Shown: piece after piece, positions 42,579 to 50,555 of the stretch | Position numbering within the stretch: the stretch's first letter is position 1 | Layout of the letters: each line of letters opens with the position of its first letter | Source of the DNA: Phocaeicola_A sp963643925 | Lineage (GTDB): Bacteria > Bacteroidota > Bacteroidia > Bacteroidales > Bacteroidaceae | DNA length: 64,000 nucleotides | NCBI GenBank assembly: GCA_963643925.1 | Contig: CAVINS010000003.1 | Location: 1 to 64,000 of the forward strand | Direction: 5' to 3' | Translations under genes and position numbers: made by a program | The notes under the pieces: generated by a model | What the model was told of the DNA's origin: nothing | Databases searched by the model: none | The model's input: the letters and a program-made list of their open reading frames with translations, nothing else

Positions 42579-43379
42579 ATGGTATATTTAAAAACTGAAG
42601 ATGAGATAGAGTTGCTTCGCCAAAGTAATCTCCTTGTGGGGAGAACTTTGGCCGAAGTGGCTAAAATGATAAAACCAGGAGTTACCACCCTGCAACTCGA
42701 TAAGGTTGCTGAGGAATTTATCAGAGATAATGGGGCCGTGCCTACTTTCAAGGGTTTCCCTAACCAGTTTGGCAAACAACCGTTCCCCGCTTCTATCTGT
42801 ACCTCTGTAAACGATCAGGTTGTTCATGGTATACCTAATGACACTCCGTTGAAAGACGGTGATATAGTTTCCGTGGATTGTGGCACCTTGCTTAATGGTT
42901 ATTGTGGAGATTCCGCTTATACCTTTTGCGTGGGTGAGGTGAAGCCGGAAATTCTCGAACTTCTGAAGGTAACGAAGAAAGCTCTTTATCTTGGAATAGA
43001 GAACGCGGTTCATGGAAAGCGTATCGGTGACATCGGAAATGCTGTCCAACAATGTGTTGAAGAACGCTCGTATGGTGTTGTTCGTGAGTTTGTCGGTCAC
43101 GGCATTGGCAAGGAGATGCACGAAGATCCTGCGGTTCCGAACTACGGTCAGCGTGGCACAGGACTATTGATGAAGCGTGGTCTGTGCATTGCCATCGAGC
43201 CGATGATAACACTGGGTAGTCACAAGATATACATGGAGCGTGATGGTTGGACGATAAAGACCGTCGATACTAAGTGCGCCGCTCATTTTGAGCACACTGT
43301 TGCAGTTGGTGCTGGTCATGCAGACATCTTGTCCACTTTTGAATATATCGAACAAGTTTTAGGAGATAAAGCGATTTAA
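42579..43379 (+). CDS. map: Methionine aminopeptidase, type I
   Basis: This 266-residue cytosolic enzyme removes the initiator methionine from new proteins. Two metal-binding aspartates are D100 and D111 (VSVDCG and GYCGDSA), the catalytic region has GHGIGKEMHEDP, and the final two ligands lie in AIEPM and FEHTVAV. It has no N-terminal zinc extension, as usual for type I. It follows secY by 15 bp and is separated from infA by one base. Confidence 0.97.
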   Translation: MVYLKTEDEIELLRQSNLLVGRTLAEVAKMIKPGVTTLQLDKVAEEFIRDNGAVPTFKGFPNQFGKQPFPASICTSVNDQVVHGIPNDTPLKDGDIVSVDCGTLLNGYCGDSAYTFCVGEVKPEILELLKVTKKALYLGIENAVHGKRIGDIGNAVQQCVEERSYGVVREFVGHGIGKEMHEDPAVPNYGQRGTGLLMKRGLCIAIEPMITLGSHKIYMERDGWTIKTVDTKCAAHFEHTVAVGAGHADILSTFEYIEQVLGDKAI

Positions 43380-43380
43380 T

Positions 43381-43599
43381 ATGGCAAAACAATCTGCGAT
43401 AGAACAAGACGGAGTCATTGCTGAAGCCTTGTCGAATGCAATGTTCCGTGTAGAGTTGGAAAACGGGCATGAGATTACTGCTCACATCTCGGGCAAAATG
43501 CGAATGCATTACATCAAGATATTACCAGGAGATAAAGTACGGGTAGAAATGTCGCCTTATGATTTATCGAAAGGTCGAATTGTTTTTAGATATAAATAA
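43381..43599 (+). CDS. infA: Translation initiation factor IF-1
   Basis: This 72-residue OB-fold factor binds the A-site of the 30S subunit during initiation. The AKQSAIEQDGVIAEALSNAMFRV start and the KMRMHYIKILPGDKV motif are typical. One base separates it from the map stop codon. Confidence 0.97.
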   Translation: MAKQSAIEQDGVIAEALSNAMFRVELENGHEITAHISGKMRMHYIKILPGDKVRVEMSPYDLSKGRIVFRYK

Positions 43600-43610
43600 A
43601 AAATATAGAT

Positions 43611-43727
43611 ATGAAAGTTAGAGCATCTTTAAAGAAGCGTACGCCAGAATGTAAGATAGTCAGACGTAATGGCCGTTTGTATGTAATTAACAAAAAGAAC
43701 CCTAAGTTCAAGCAACGTCAGGGTTAA
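43611..43727 (+). CDS. rpmJ: 50S ribosomal protein L36 (zinc-ribbon-degenerate form)
   Basis: A 38-residue basic protein runs from MKVRASLKKRTPECKIV to FKQRQG. Compared with the E. coli form, which has a Cys3-His zinc ribbon, only one of the four zinc ligands remains (Cys14); the others are Thr, Asn and Phe. So this is the C-minus type, which does not need zinc. It lies between infA and rpsM, the conserved place. Confidence 0.95.
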   Translation: MKVRASLKKRTPECKIVRRNGRLYVINKKNPKFKQRQG

Positions 43728-43757
43728 GTTGTTGTCGAAAAATAACACATTAAGAAT

Positions 43758-44138
43758 ATGGCAATAAGAATAGTTGGTGTAGATTTGCCTCAAAATAAAA
43801 GAGGTGAGATTGCGTTGACCTACATTTATGGTATAGGTCGCAGTAGTTCTGCAAAGATCTTGGATAAGGCCGGTGTCGACAGAGACCTTCATGTGAAAGA
43901 CTGGACTGACGACCAAGCAGCAAAAATCCGCGAGATCATTGGTGCTGAGTATAAGGTTGAAGGTGACCTTCGTTCTGAAGTACAGTTGAACATCAAACGT
44001 TTGATGGATATTGGTTGCTACCGTGGTGTTCGTCACCGTATCGGTCTGCCCGTGAGAGGTCAGAGCACCAAGAACAACGCCCGTACTCGCAAGGGTCGCA
44101 AGAAAACTGTTGCAAACAAGAAAAAAGCTACTAAATAA
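43758..44138 (+). CDS. rpsM: 30S ribosomal protein S13
   Basis: This 126-residue protein of the small-subunit head makes inter-subunit bridges and contacts tRNA. It begins AIRIVGVDLPQNKRGEIALTYIYGIG (seen as VGVDLPQNKR and YIYGIGRSS) and ends with the basic tail GQSTKNNARTRKGRKKT. It leads the alpha-type set rpsM-rpsK-rpsD-rpoA-rplQ. Confidence 0.98.
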   Translation: MAIRIVGVDLPQNKRGEIALTYIYGIGRSSSAKILDKAGVDRDLHVKDWTDDQAAKIREIIGAEYKVEGDLRSEVQLNIKRLMDIGCYRGVRHRIGLPVRGQSTKNNARTRKGRKKTVANKKKATK

Positions 44139-44149
44139 TAATTGTTGAT

Positions 44150-44539
44150 ATGGCAAAGAAAACAGTCGCAGCTAAAAAGAGAAATGTGAAGGTTGATGCG
44201 AACGGACAGTTGCATGTTCATTCATCATTCAACAACATTATCGTTTCTCTTGCTAATAGTGAAGGTCAGATCATCTCTTGGTCTTCTGCAGGTAAAATGG
44301 GATTTAGAGGCTCAAAGAAGAACACTCCGTACGCAGCACAGATGGCTGCCCAGGATTGTGCTAAGGTAGCTTATGATCTCGGTCTTAGAAAGGTGAAAGC
44401 CTACGTGAAGGGCCCGGGTAACGGACGTGAGTCTGCTATCAGAACTGTACACGGAGCTGGTATCGAGGTTACTGAGATTATTGACGTAACACCGCTTCCA
44501 CACAACGGTTGTCGTCCTCCCAAGAGAAGAAGAGTATAA
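44150..44539 (+). CDS. rpsK: 30S ribosomal protein S11
   Basis: This 129-residue protein of the platform interacts with the mRNA exit site. The HSSFNNIIVSLAN start and KGPGNGRESAIRTVHGAGIEV with PHNGCRPPKRRRV at the end are family signatures. It follows rpsM by 11 bp. Confidence 0.98.
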   Translation: MAKKTVAAKKRNVKVDANGQLHVHSSFNNIIVSLANSEGQIISWSSAGKMGFRGSKKNTPYAAQMAAQDCAKVAYDLGLRKVKAYVKGPGNGRESAIRTVHGAGIEVTEIIDVTPLPHNGCRPPKRRRV

Positions 44540-44565
44540 GATAGAGATAACCAAATCAGAGATGT

Positions 44566-44630
44566 GACTCGGATTGATTTTTGGATTGTAATTTCCTTTC
44601 TGCAATCGCGGCTGCTACAATCTAAGTCCA
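44566..44630 (+). promoter_or_regulatory. Possible switchable RNA leader between rpsK and rpsD
   Basis: GATTGTA (44584-44590) is a perfect complement of TACAATC (44616-44622). The same 3' segment continuing to about 44628 (CAATCTAAGTC) can also pair with GACTCGGATTG (44566-44576). Two alternative stems thus compete upstream of rpsD. S4 is an autoregulator in other bacteria, so a feedback leader is plausible; this is inferred from pairing only. Confidence 0.4.
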
Positions 44631-44658
44631 TCTATTAATAAATTAAAATTGAAGTAAA

Positions 44659-45264
44659 ATGGCTAGATATACTGGACCAAAATCAAGAATTGCCCGTAAA
44701 TTTGGTGAAGCTATTTTTGGAGCTGATAAAGTTTTGTCTAAGAGAAACTATCCTCCTGGACAGCATGGTAACTCGAGAAGAAGAAAAACTTCTGAGTACG
44801 GAATCATGTTGGCCGAAAAGCAGAAAGCCAAATATACTTACGGTGTCTTAGAGAAACAATTCCGTAATATGTTTGAGAAAGCTGCCAGCTCCAGTGGTAT
44901 TACTGGTGAGGTGCTTCTGCAGAACCTGGAGAGACGTCTCGATAACGTTGTTTATCGTTTGGGTATTGCTCCTACACGCGCTGCTGCTCGCCAGCTCGTT
45001 AGCCACAGACACATCACGGTAGATGGTAAGGTGGTAAACATCCCTTCTTACTCTGTGAAGCCCGGTCAGTTGGTTGGCGTTCGTGAACGTTCTAAATCTT
45101 TGGAAGTGATTGGCAATGCTTTGGCAGGATTCAATCACAGCAAGTATCCTTGGTTGGAGTGGGACGAGAATACCAAAGTTGGTAAACTGTTGCACATCCC
45201 CGAGAGAGCAGATATTCCGGAGAATATCAAAGAGCATTTGATTGTTGAGTTATACTCTAAATAA
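44659..45264 (+). CDS. rpsD: 30S ribosomal protein S4
   Basis: This 201-residue primary 16S-binding protein begins MARYTGPKSRIARKFGE. The N-terminal arm has no cysteine cluster, so no zinc site, and the S4 RNA-binding domain (about 94-155) shows LERRLDNVVYRLG and ARQLVSHRHI. A 119-bp gap from rpsK, unusually long for this region, may hold a regulatory leader. Confidence 0.98.
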   Translation: MARYTGPKSRIARKFGEAIFGADKVLSKRNYPPGQHGNSRRRKTSEYGIMLAEKQKAKYTYGVLEKQFRNMFEKAASSSGITGEVLLQNLERRLDNVVYRLGIAPTRAAARQLVSHRHITVDGKVVNIPSYSVKPGQLVGVRERSKSLEVIGNALAGFNHSKYPWLEWDENTKVGKLLHIPERADIPENIKEHLIVELYSK

Positions 45265-45275
45265 TAATTAAGTTC

Positions 45276-46268
45276 ATGGCGATATTAGCATTTCAAAAAC
45301 CTGATAAAGTATTAATGTTGGAGGCGGATTCAAAGTATGGTAAGTTTGAGTTTCGCCCGTTGGAGCCCGGATTCGGTATTACTGTTGGTAATGCCTTGCG
45401 CCGTATCCTTTTGTCTTCCCTCGAAGGCTTTGCTATCAACACCATCCGTATAGCTGGTGTCGAGCATGAGTTCTCTTCTGTTCCGGGAGTGAAGGAGGAT
45501 GTCACCAACATTATTTTGAATCTGAAGCAAGTTCGATTCAAACAAATAGTGGAAGAGTTCGAAAACGAAAAAGTAAGTATCTCTATCGAGAATGCAACAG
45601 AGTTCAAAGCTGGTGATATAGGCAAGTATTTGACCGGATTTGAAGTGTTAAACCCTGAATTGGTTATTTGCCATTTAGACTCAAAAGCAACAATGCAAAT
45701 AGATCTTACCATTAACAAGGGTAGAGGTTACGTTCCCGCTGACGAGAACCGTGAGTTCTGCACCGACGTTAATGTGTTGCCGATCGATTCTATTTACACT
45801 CCAATCCGTAATGTCAAGTACACGATTGAGCCGTTCCGCGTAGAGCAGAAAACTGACTATGACAAACTCGTGCTCGAGATCACTACGGATGGTTCCATTC
45901 ACCCGAAGGAAGCGCTGAAAGAGGCTGCAAAAATCCTTATCTATCACTTCATGTTGTTCTCTGATGAGAAGATTACGTTGGAGACATCCGATATTGACGG
46001 CAATGAAGAGTTTGATGAGGAGGTATTGCATATGCGTCAATTGTTGAAGACCAAGCTTGTCGATATGGACCTTTCTGTCCGTGCCCTCAACTGCTTGAAG
46101 GCTGCCGATGTGGAGACCCTTGGCGATTTGGTACAGTTCAACAAGACCGACCTGCTTAAGTTCCGCAACTTCGGTAAGAAATCGCTTACTGAGCTTGATG
46201 ATTTGCTCGAAAGTCTGAATCTGTCGTTTGGAACTGATATTTCTAAGTATAAATTAGACAAAGAATAA
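45276..46268 (+). CDS. rpoA: RNA polymerase alpha subunit
   Basis: This 330-residue subunit starts core-enzyme assembly and contacts promoter DNA and activators. The N-terminal domain (about 1-230) has PLEPGFGITVGNALRRILLSS and the HLD/GRGYVP region. The C-terminal domain (about 250-320) has LSVRALNCLKAADVETLGDL and FRNFGKKSLTELDDLL. The gene lies 11 bp after rpsD and 2 bp before rplQ. Confidence 0.98.
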   Translation: MAILAFQKPDKVLMLEADSKYGKFEFRPLEPGFGITVGNALRRILLSSLEGFAINTIRIAGVEHEFSSVPGVKEDVTNIILNLKQVRFKQIVEEFENEKVSISIENATEFKAGDIGKYLTGFEVLNPELVICHLDSKATMQIDLTINKGRGYVPADENREFCTDVNVLPIDSIYTPIRNVKYTIEPFRVEQKTDYDKLVLEITTDGSIHPKEALKEAAKILIYHFMLFSDEKITLETSDIDGNEEFDEEVLHMRQLLKTKLVDMDLSVRALNCLKAADVETLGDLVQFNKTDLLKFRNFGKKSLTELDDLLESLNLSFGTDISKYKLDKE

Positions 46269-46270
46269 CA

Positions 46271-46786
46271 ATGAGACACAATAAGAAATTTAACCATCTG
46301 GGTCGTACTGCTTCTCACAGACACGCTATGCTGTCAAACATGGCTGTTTCCCTGATCAAGCACAAAAGAATCACTACGACTGTTGCAAAGGCAAAAGAAT
46401 TGAAGAAGTTTGTAGAACCTTTGCTCACGAAATCAAAGAATGATACAACAAATTCACGTCGTGTAGTTTTCTCTTATCTGCAAGATAAATTTGCTGTAAC
46501 TGAGCTTTTCAAGGAAATCTCTGTGAAGATAGCTGACCGTCCGGGAGGTTACACACGCATCATCAAGTTGGGCAACCGTCCGAGCGACAACGCCGAGATG
46601 TGCTTCATCGAGCTTGTTGACTACGATGAGAACATGGCTAAGGATAAAGTCGCTAAGAAGAGCGGTCGTACACGTCGTTCCAAGAAGAGCGTTGCAGCAG
46701 AGGCTCCTGCTCAGGAAGCTGCTGAGGCAACGGCAGAGGCTCCGGCAACAGAGACTCCTGCAGAAGAGGCTCCTAAGGCTGAATAA
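46271..46786 (+). CDS. rplQ: 50S ribosomal protein L17 with acidic alanine-rich tail
   Basis: This 171-residue protein has a conventional L17 core (about 1-122, MRHNKKFNHLGRTASHRHAM opening) followed by a basic hinge (KKSGRTRRSKKS) and a low-complexity Ala/Glu/Pro tail of about 40 residues (AAEAPAQEAAEA-type). E. coli L17 has 127 residues, so the tail is an added element. It closes the ribosomal region and is followed by a terminator. Confidence 0.97.
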   Translation: MRHNKKFNHLGRTASHRHAMLSNMAVSLIKHKRITTTVAKAKELKKFVEPLLTKSKNDTTNSRRVVFSYLQDKFAVTELFKEISVKIADRPGGYTRIIKLGNRPSDNAEMCFIELVDYDENMAKDKVAKKSGRTRRSKKSVAAEAPAQEAAEATAEAPATETPAEEAPKAE

Positions 46787-46811
46787 TCAGATATATTATT
46801 CACTTCATACG

Positions 46812-46846
46812 GGAAGCTGTCCACCACAAGTGGGCAGCTTTCTTTA
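46812..46846 (+). terminator. Terminator of the ribosomal region
   Basis: GAAGCTGTCCAC (46813-46824) pairs with GTGGGCAGCTTTC (46830-46842) with one bulge, followed by TTTAT. It lies 26 bp after the rplQ stop. Confidence 0.85.
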
Positions 46847-46943
46847 TATGCTCACCGTTGCCGTGCAATCACCGAATCATTGCTATCACTTCCTTTTTCA
46901 CGATATTTAATCTCGTCATACCAGCCGTAACGATGGAAAAGGC

Positions 46944-46951
46944 TATATTTG
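46944..46951 (+). promoter_or_regulatory. -7 element upstream of the TIM-barrel gene
   Basis: TATATTTG matches TAnnTTTG, 37 bp upstream of the ATG at 46989. No clear -33 element. Confidence 0.5.
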
Positions 46952-46988
46952 CAACAGAAACCAATTTTATAACACATTATCTAGAATC

Positions 46989-47879
46989 ATGAGAAAACAA
47001 ATCCTTCTGTTGTTGGCCCTTGTTGCCTTGGCGGATGTTATTCCTTCCGTCGCTCAGTCTCGTAAACCGTCCAATGACCAAATCTACAAAGTTGCTGTGT
47101 GCGACTGGATGATACTGAAACGTCAAAAGATTGGCGAGTTCCAGTTGGCTAGAGAACTTGGATGCGATGGTGTTGAGTTGGATATGGGCAGCTTGGGCAA
47201 TCGTGAAATGTTCGACAACAAGCTGCGCGACCCCGAATTTCAAAAGCTCTTCAAAGAAAAGTCCTCTGAATATAACATCCAGATAGCCTCCATCGCCATG
47301 TCCGGCTTCTATGCTCAGTCTATCGTCGGACGCGCCAACTTTATAGACTTGGTAAAGGATTGCCTTCAGACCATGAAGGCCATGCAGGTGAAGGTCGCCT
47401 TCCTTCCGTTGGGCATCAACTGCGATTTGCAGAAACATCCCGAACTCCGCCCCGAGATAGTGAAACGCCTGCATGAGGCTGGTGAATTGGCAGTAGCGGA
47501 AGGGGTAGTCATCGGCATTGAGACTTCTCTCTCCGCAAAGGAAGAGATAGCTTTGCTGAAAGACATCAACTCCGAAGGCATAAAGATCTACTTTAAGTTC
47601 CAGAATCCTTTGGAGAACGGGCGCAACTTATACAAGGAGCTGAAGAAGCTTGGCGCTAAACGCATCTGCCAGATACATGCTTCGGACACGGATGGTGTCA
47701 ACTTGCCCGACAATCCCCGCATCGACATGAAGAAGATAAAGAAGATACTCGATAAGATGCACTGGGGCGGTTGGCTTGTGGTTGAACGTTCGCGCGACAA
47801 TGCTGACGTGCACAATGTGAAGAAGAACTACAGCACCAATGTGGCTTACCTCAAGCAGGTCTTTCAGCAGGCTGAATAG
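46989..47879 (+). CDS. Secreted sugar-phosphate-isomerase-like TIM-barrel protein
   Basis: This 296-residue protein has an N-terminal signal peptide (about 1-22, ending SVAQS) followed by an AP-endonuclease-2/xylose-isomerase-like TIM barrel: the strands ELGCDGVELDMG, IQIASIAMSGFY, VIGIETS and the metal-binding end HASDTDGVN and GGWLVVERSRDNA. These resemble hydroxypyruvate isomerase/epimerase domains that work on sugars or related compounds in the periplasm. Substrate cannot be named. It is a single-gene unit with its own -7 box. Confidence 0.83.
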   Translation: MRKQILLLLALVALADVIPSVAQSRKPSNDQIYKVAVCDWMILKRQKIGEFQLARELGCDGVELDMGSLGNREMFDNKLRDPEFQKLFKEKSSEYNIQIASIAMSGFYAQSIVGRANFIDLVKDCLQTMKAMQVKVAFLPLGINCDLQKHPELRPEIVKRLHEAGELAVAEGVVIGIETSLSAKEEIALLKDINSEGIKIYFKFQNPLENGRNLYKELKKLGAKRICQIHASDTDGVNLPDNPRIDMKKIKKILDKMHWGGWLVVERSRDNADVHNVKKNYSTNVAYLKQVFQQAE

Positions 47880-47963
47880 GTCCATTCTGCGGTGATGTTG
47901 GCCGTCTTGCCTTGCCGCACCGGGCTTTTCCGTTGTCGTTGTGCGATAAGTGCGCATCCATTG

Positions 47964-47994
47964 TTTGCAGATTTCGGTAGAATGTGTATATTTG
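47964..47994 (+). promoter_or_regulatory. Promoter of the nitroreductase gene
   Basis: TTTG (47964-47967), 19-bp spacer, TATATTTG (47987-47994); the ATG is at 48016. Confidence 0.75.
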
Positions 47995-48015
47995 GGAGCT
48001 AAAATCCAATAAATC

Positions 48016-48663
48016 ATGAATGCAATGAAATCTATTATTACCTCTGTGTGCCTGGTGGCTTTGATAGGATGTACACCTTGCACCAAACAGGAAGTTTGTC
48101 AGCAGGCTGCTGTCCGTTCGGATAGCGCCGTCGTAATGGAAACAATCCTTTCGCGCCGTAGTGTACGTAAGTACCAGCCGCAGGCTGTTGAGCGCGAGAA
48201 GATGGAAGTGATTGTCAACTGTGGCATCAATGCCCCCAATGGCATGAACCGTCAGTCGTGGGAAGTGCGTGTCGTCGACAATCCCGAGTTCATCAACGGT
48301 CTGACGGCTATCTTCAAGAAAGTGAATCCCAAGATGGCCGAGGATTCTACGTTTGTCAACATGTTCCGCAATGCACCTACGGTGGTGTTCATTGCCAACG
48401 ATCCTTCGTACGCCATGTCTCCCATTGATTGCGGACTGATGGGCGAGAATATGATTCTCTCAGCCTGGAGCATGGACATCGGTTCCGTATGTCTGGGTGG
48501 CCCGGTCGGATTCCTGAAATCCAATGCCGAGGCACAGGAATACCTGAAGAAGCTGGAGTTCAGCGAAGGCTATGAGTTGCTCTACTGCATCGGCTTCGGC
48601 TATCCTGCCGAGACCCCTGCCGCTAAGCCCCGCGATGCCTCCAAAGTGAAGTTTATCGACTAA
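48016..48663 (+). CDS. Nitroreductase-family lipoprotein
   Basis: This 215-residue flavoprotein of the nitroreductase fold is preceded by a lipoprotein signal (VALIGC, Cys near 19), so it appears to be exported and lipid-anchored, while most relatives are cytosolic. The FMN-binding motif RRSVRKYQPQ is near residue 50, with NAPNGMNRQSWEVRV and the C-terminal GFGYPAETPAAKPR segment. The physiological substrate and the electron donor in the envelope are unknown. A second ATG (MKSIIT) starts 9 bp downstream. Confidence 0.83.
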   Translation: MNAMKSIITSVCLVALIGCTPCTKQEVCQQAAVRSDSAVVMETILSRRSVRKYQPQAVEREKMEVIVNCGINAPNGMNRQSWEVRVVDNPEFINGLTAIFKKVNPKMAEDSTFVNMFRNAPTVVFIANDPSYAMSPIDCGLMGENMILSAWSMDIGSVCLGGPVGFLKSNAEAQEYLKKLEFSEGYELLYCIGFGYPAETPAAKPRDASKVKFID

Positions 48664-48735
48664 CCTGCTCCTTGTCGGGGGCATCCCCTCGATAGGCGGT
48701 GTGCTGATTCCCGGTCATTGGTATTCCTAGGAAAG

Positions 48736-49815
48736 CTAATGGCTGGGAATTTCCAAGTGCCAGTGCTTGCCCAGATGTACCTTGATATTGTATGCCCGCA
48801 GTTCGCGCCGCAGCGGATAATGTTCGCGCTGGTATTCAAACGTCTCCGGGGCGGCTTTCAGCCGTTGACTGTCTTCCATCGGATTGTAACCCATCAGTTG
48901 CAACTCCTCGTTGGTGTTCGCCTCCAGCGTGGCTTGTGCCGGGGCAGGTGGTGTGATGACGTAATCTCCCTTCAGGTGGAAAAACTCGCAGAACGCATCC
49001 AGAGCCATACGCGTAGCGTTGGCCTTGCCATCGGCGGAATAGCCTGCTATGTGGGGTGTCCCTATGAAAGCCCGCTCCAGCAACTGTCGGTTGATGTTCG
49101 GCTCTCCTTCCCACACGTCTATCACAGCCTCCTTCACATGGCCCTCCTGCAGTGCCCGCAGCAGTGCGCTGTTGTCCACCACTTCGCCGCGGGATGTGTT
49201 GATGAGATAGACGGGGCGTTTCAGCGACTGGAAGAAGCGCTCGTCCGCCAAGTGCCAAGTGGGGTAGGGCCCGTCGTGCGTCAGTGGCGTGTGGAACGAG
49301 ATGACGTCGCACTGCTCGCACAACTCCTCCAACGGAACGAACCCTTCTTCTCCCTTGTCGGCCCGCGGAGGGTCACATCGTAGTACCTCCATGCCCATGG
49401 ACTCCTCAGCGTCCGCTACCTCACTTCCCACGTGACCTACGCCTACCACTCCCAGACGGCTCCCTTTCAGTGGCAAACCGCATTGCTGGTGCAGCAGCAC
49501 CAGTGAGGAATGTACATATTGCCACACCGAAGTCGCGTTGCAACCCGGTGCGTTACGCCACACGATGCCTGCCTGACGGCAATACTCCGTGTCGATATGG
49601 TCGAACCCGATGGTAGCTGTCGCCACAAAGCGCACCTTGCTGCCCTCGAGCAACTGCCGGTTCACATGCGTGCGGGTACGTATAATCAATGCGTCTGCAT
49701 CCTTTACCATCGCGGCGGAGATGTCTTTCCCGGCGGCATACACCACCTCGTCGGCCAACTTCTCCAATTCGCCTTTTATGTATGGAATTTTATCGTCGAC
49801 TATAACCTTTATCAT
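48736..49815 (-). CDS. pdxB: Erythronate-4-phosphate dehydrogenase
   Basis: This 359-residue NAD-dependent enzyme oxidises 4-phosphoerythronate in the DXP-independent route to pyridoxal phosphate. It has the D-2-hydroxyacid dehydrogenase plan: NAD-binding motif GVVGVGHVGSEVA near residue 125, the catalytic region HTPLTHDGPYPTWHL and INTSRGEVVDN with Arg, and the C-terminal PdxB dimerisation domain (about 290-359). The PdxB rather than SerA/LdhA assignment rests on that C-terminal domain and the N-terminal IVDDKIPYI motif. It is encoded on the opposite strand to its neighbours and converges on the nitroreductase gene. Confidence 0.9.
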   Translation of the reverse strand: MIKVIVDDKIPYIKGELEKLADEVVYAAGKDISAAMVKDADALIIRTRTHVNRQLLEGSKVRFVATATIGFDHIDTEYCRQAGIVWRNAPGCNATSVWQYVHSSLVLLHQQCGLPLKGSRLGVVGVGHVGSEVADAEESMGMEVLRCDPPRADKGEEGFVPLEELCEQCDVISFHTPLTHDGPYPTWHLADERFFQSLKRPVYLINTSRGEVVDNSALLRALQEGHVKEAVIDVWEGEPNINRQLLERAFIGTPHIAGYSADGKANATRMALDAFCEFFHLKGDYVITPPAPAQATLEANTNEELQLMGYNPMEDSQRLKAAPETFEYQREHYPLRRELRAYNIKVHLGKHWHLEIPSH

Positions 49816-49865
49816 CTTATCTTGGAATAAAACTCTGCGAAGATAGTCATTTTAGGGCGTATTTA

Positions 49866-49896
49866 TTGTCGAATCGGAAAACTTTGGTTATGTTTG
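49866..49896 (+). promoter_or_regulatory. Promoter of the DUF4254-GT9-acyltransferase unit
   Basis: TTG (49866-49868), 20-bp spacer, TATGTTTG (49889-49896); the ATG is at 49927. Confidence 0.8.
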
Positions 49897-49926
49897 CAAT
49901 CCTTATAAACTAAATGACAGTTAGAA

Positions 49927-50538
49927 ATGAAGACATTTACCGAGCTTTGTAACCCGATATTCGAACAGACGATACGCGATTATCACCTGAAGGACAACGT
50001 AGATACACCCATCCGGAATCCCTTTGAAATGAAGAGTATCGAGTATTATCTCTACCTCAAGAATTGGATCGACACCGTTCAGTGGCATCTCGAGGATATC
50101 ATCCGCGACCCGCAGATTGACCCGGTGGAGGCCTTGGCCTTGAAACGTCGCATCGACAAAAGCAATCAGGACCGCACCGACCTCGTGGAGCTTATCGACA
50201 GCTATTTCCTCGACAAATATAAATCGGTGGAAGCTCTGCCCGATGCCTCCATCAACACCGAGAGCCCGGCATGGGCTGTCGACCGTCTCTCCATCTTGGC
50301 GCTTAAGATCTATCATATGCGCAACGAGGTTGAACGTACCGACACCGACGCCGCTCACCACCAGCAGTGCGAGACCAAACTGGGCATCCTGTTGGAGCAG
50401 CAGAAGGATCTCTCCGCCGCCATCGACCAACTGATTGCCGACATCGAGGCAGGACGCAAATACATGAAGGTCTACAAACAGATGAAGATGTACAACGACC
50501 CGTCGCTGAATCCTGTACTCTACGGAAACAAAAAGTAA
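49927..50538 (+). CDS. DUF4254 protein
   Basis: This 203-residue, mostly helical, charged protein matches DUF4254, with NPFEMKSIEYYLYLKNWIDTVQWHLED (seen as FEMKSIEYYLYLKNWID and VQWHLEDIIRDP), RRIDKSNQDRTDLVE, and the C-terminal RKYMKVYKQMKMYNDPSLNP. No signal peptide, membrane segment or catalytic motif is seen. It precedes a GT9 glycosyltransferase and an LpxL-like acyltransferase in an apparent operon, so a role in making or controlling a lipooligosaccharide is possible. The association is the only clue; the family has no known function that I can cite. Confidence 0.82.
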   Translation: MKTFTELCNPIFEQTIRDYHLKDNVDTPIRNPFEMKSIEYYLYLKNWIDTVQWHLEDIIRDPQIDPVEALALKRRIDKSNQDRTDLVELIDSYFLDKYKSVEALPDASINTESPAWAVDRLSILALKIYHMRNEVERTDTDAAHHQQCETKLGILLEQQKDLSAAIDQLIADIEAGRKYMKVYKQMKMYNDPSLNPVLYGNKK

Positions 50539-50555
50539 AATTCGCCTCTAATAGA

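Noticed and set aside
50367..50555. ATG-initiated longer GT9
   Set aside because: It overlaps DUF4254 by 170 bp, and the extra residues are the out-of-frame translation of that gene.
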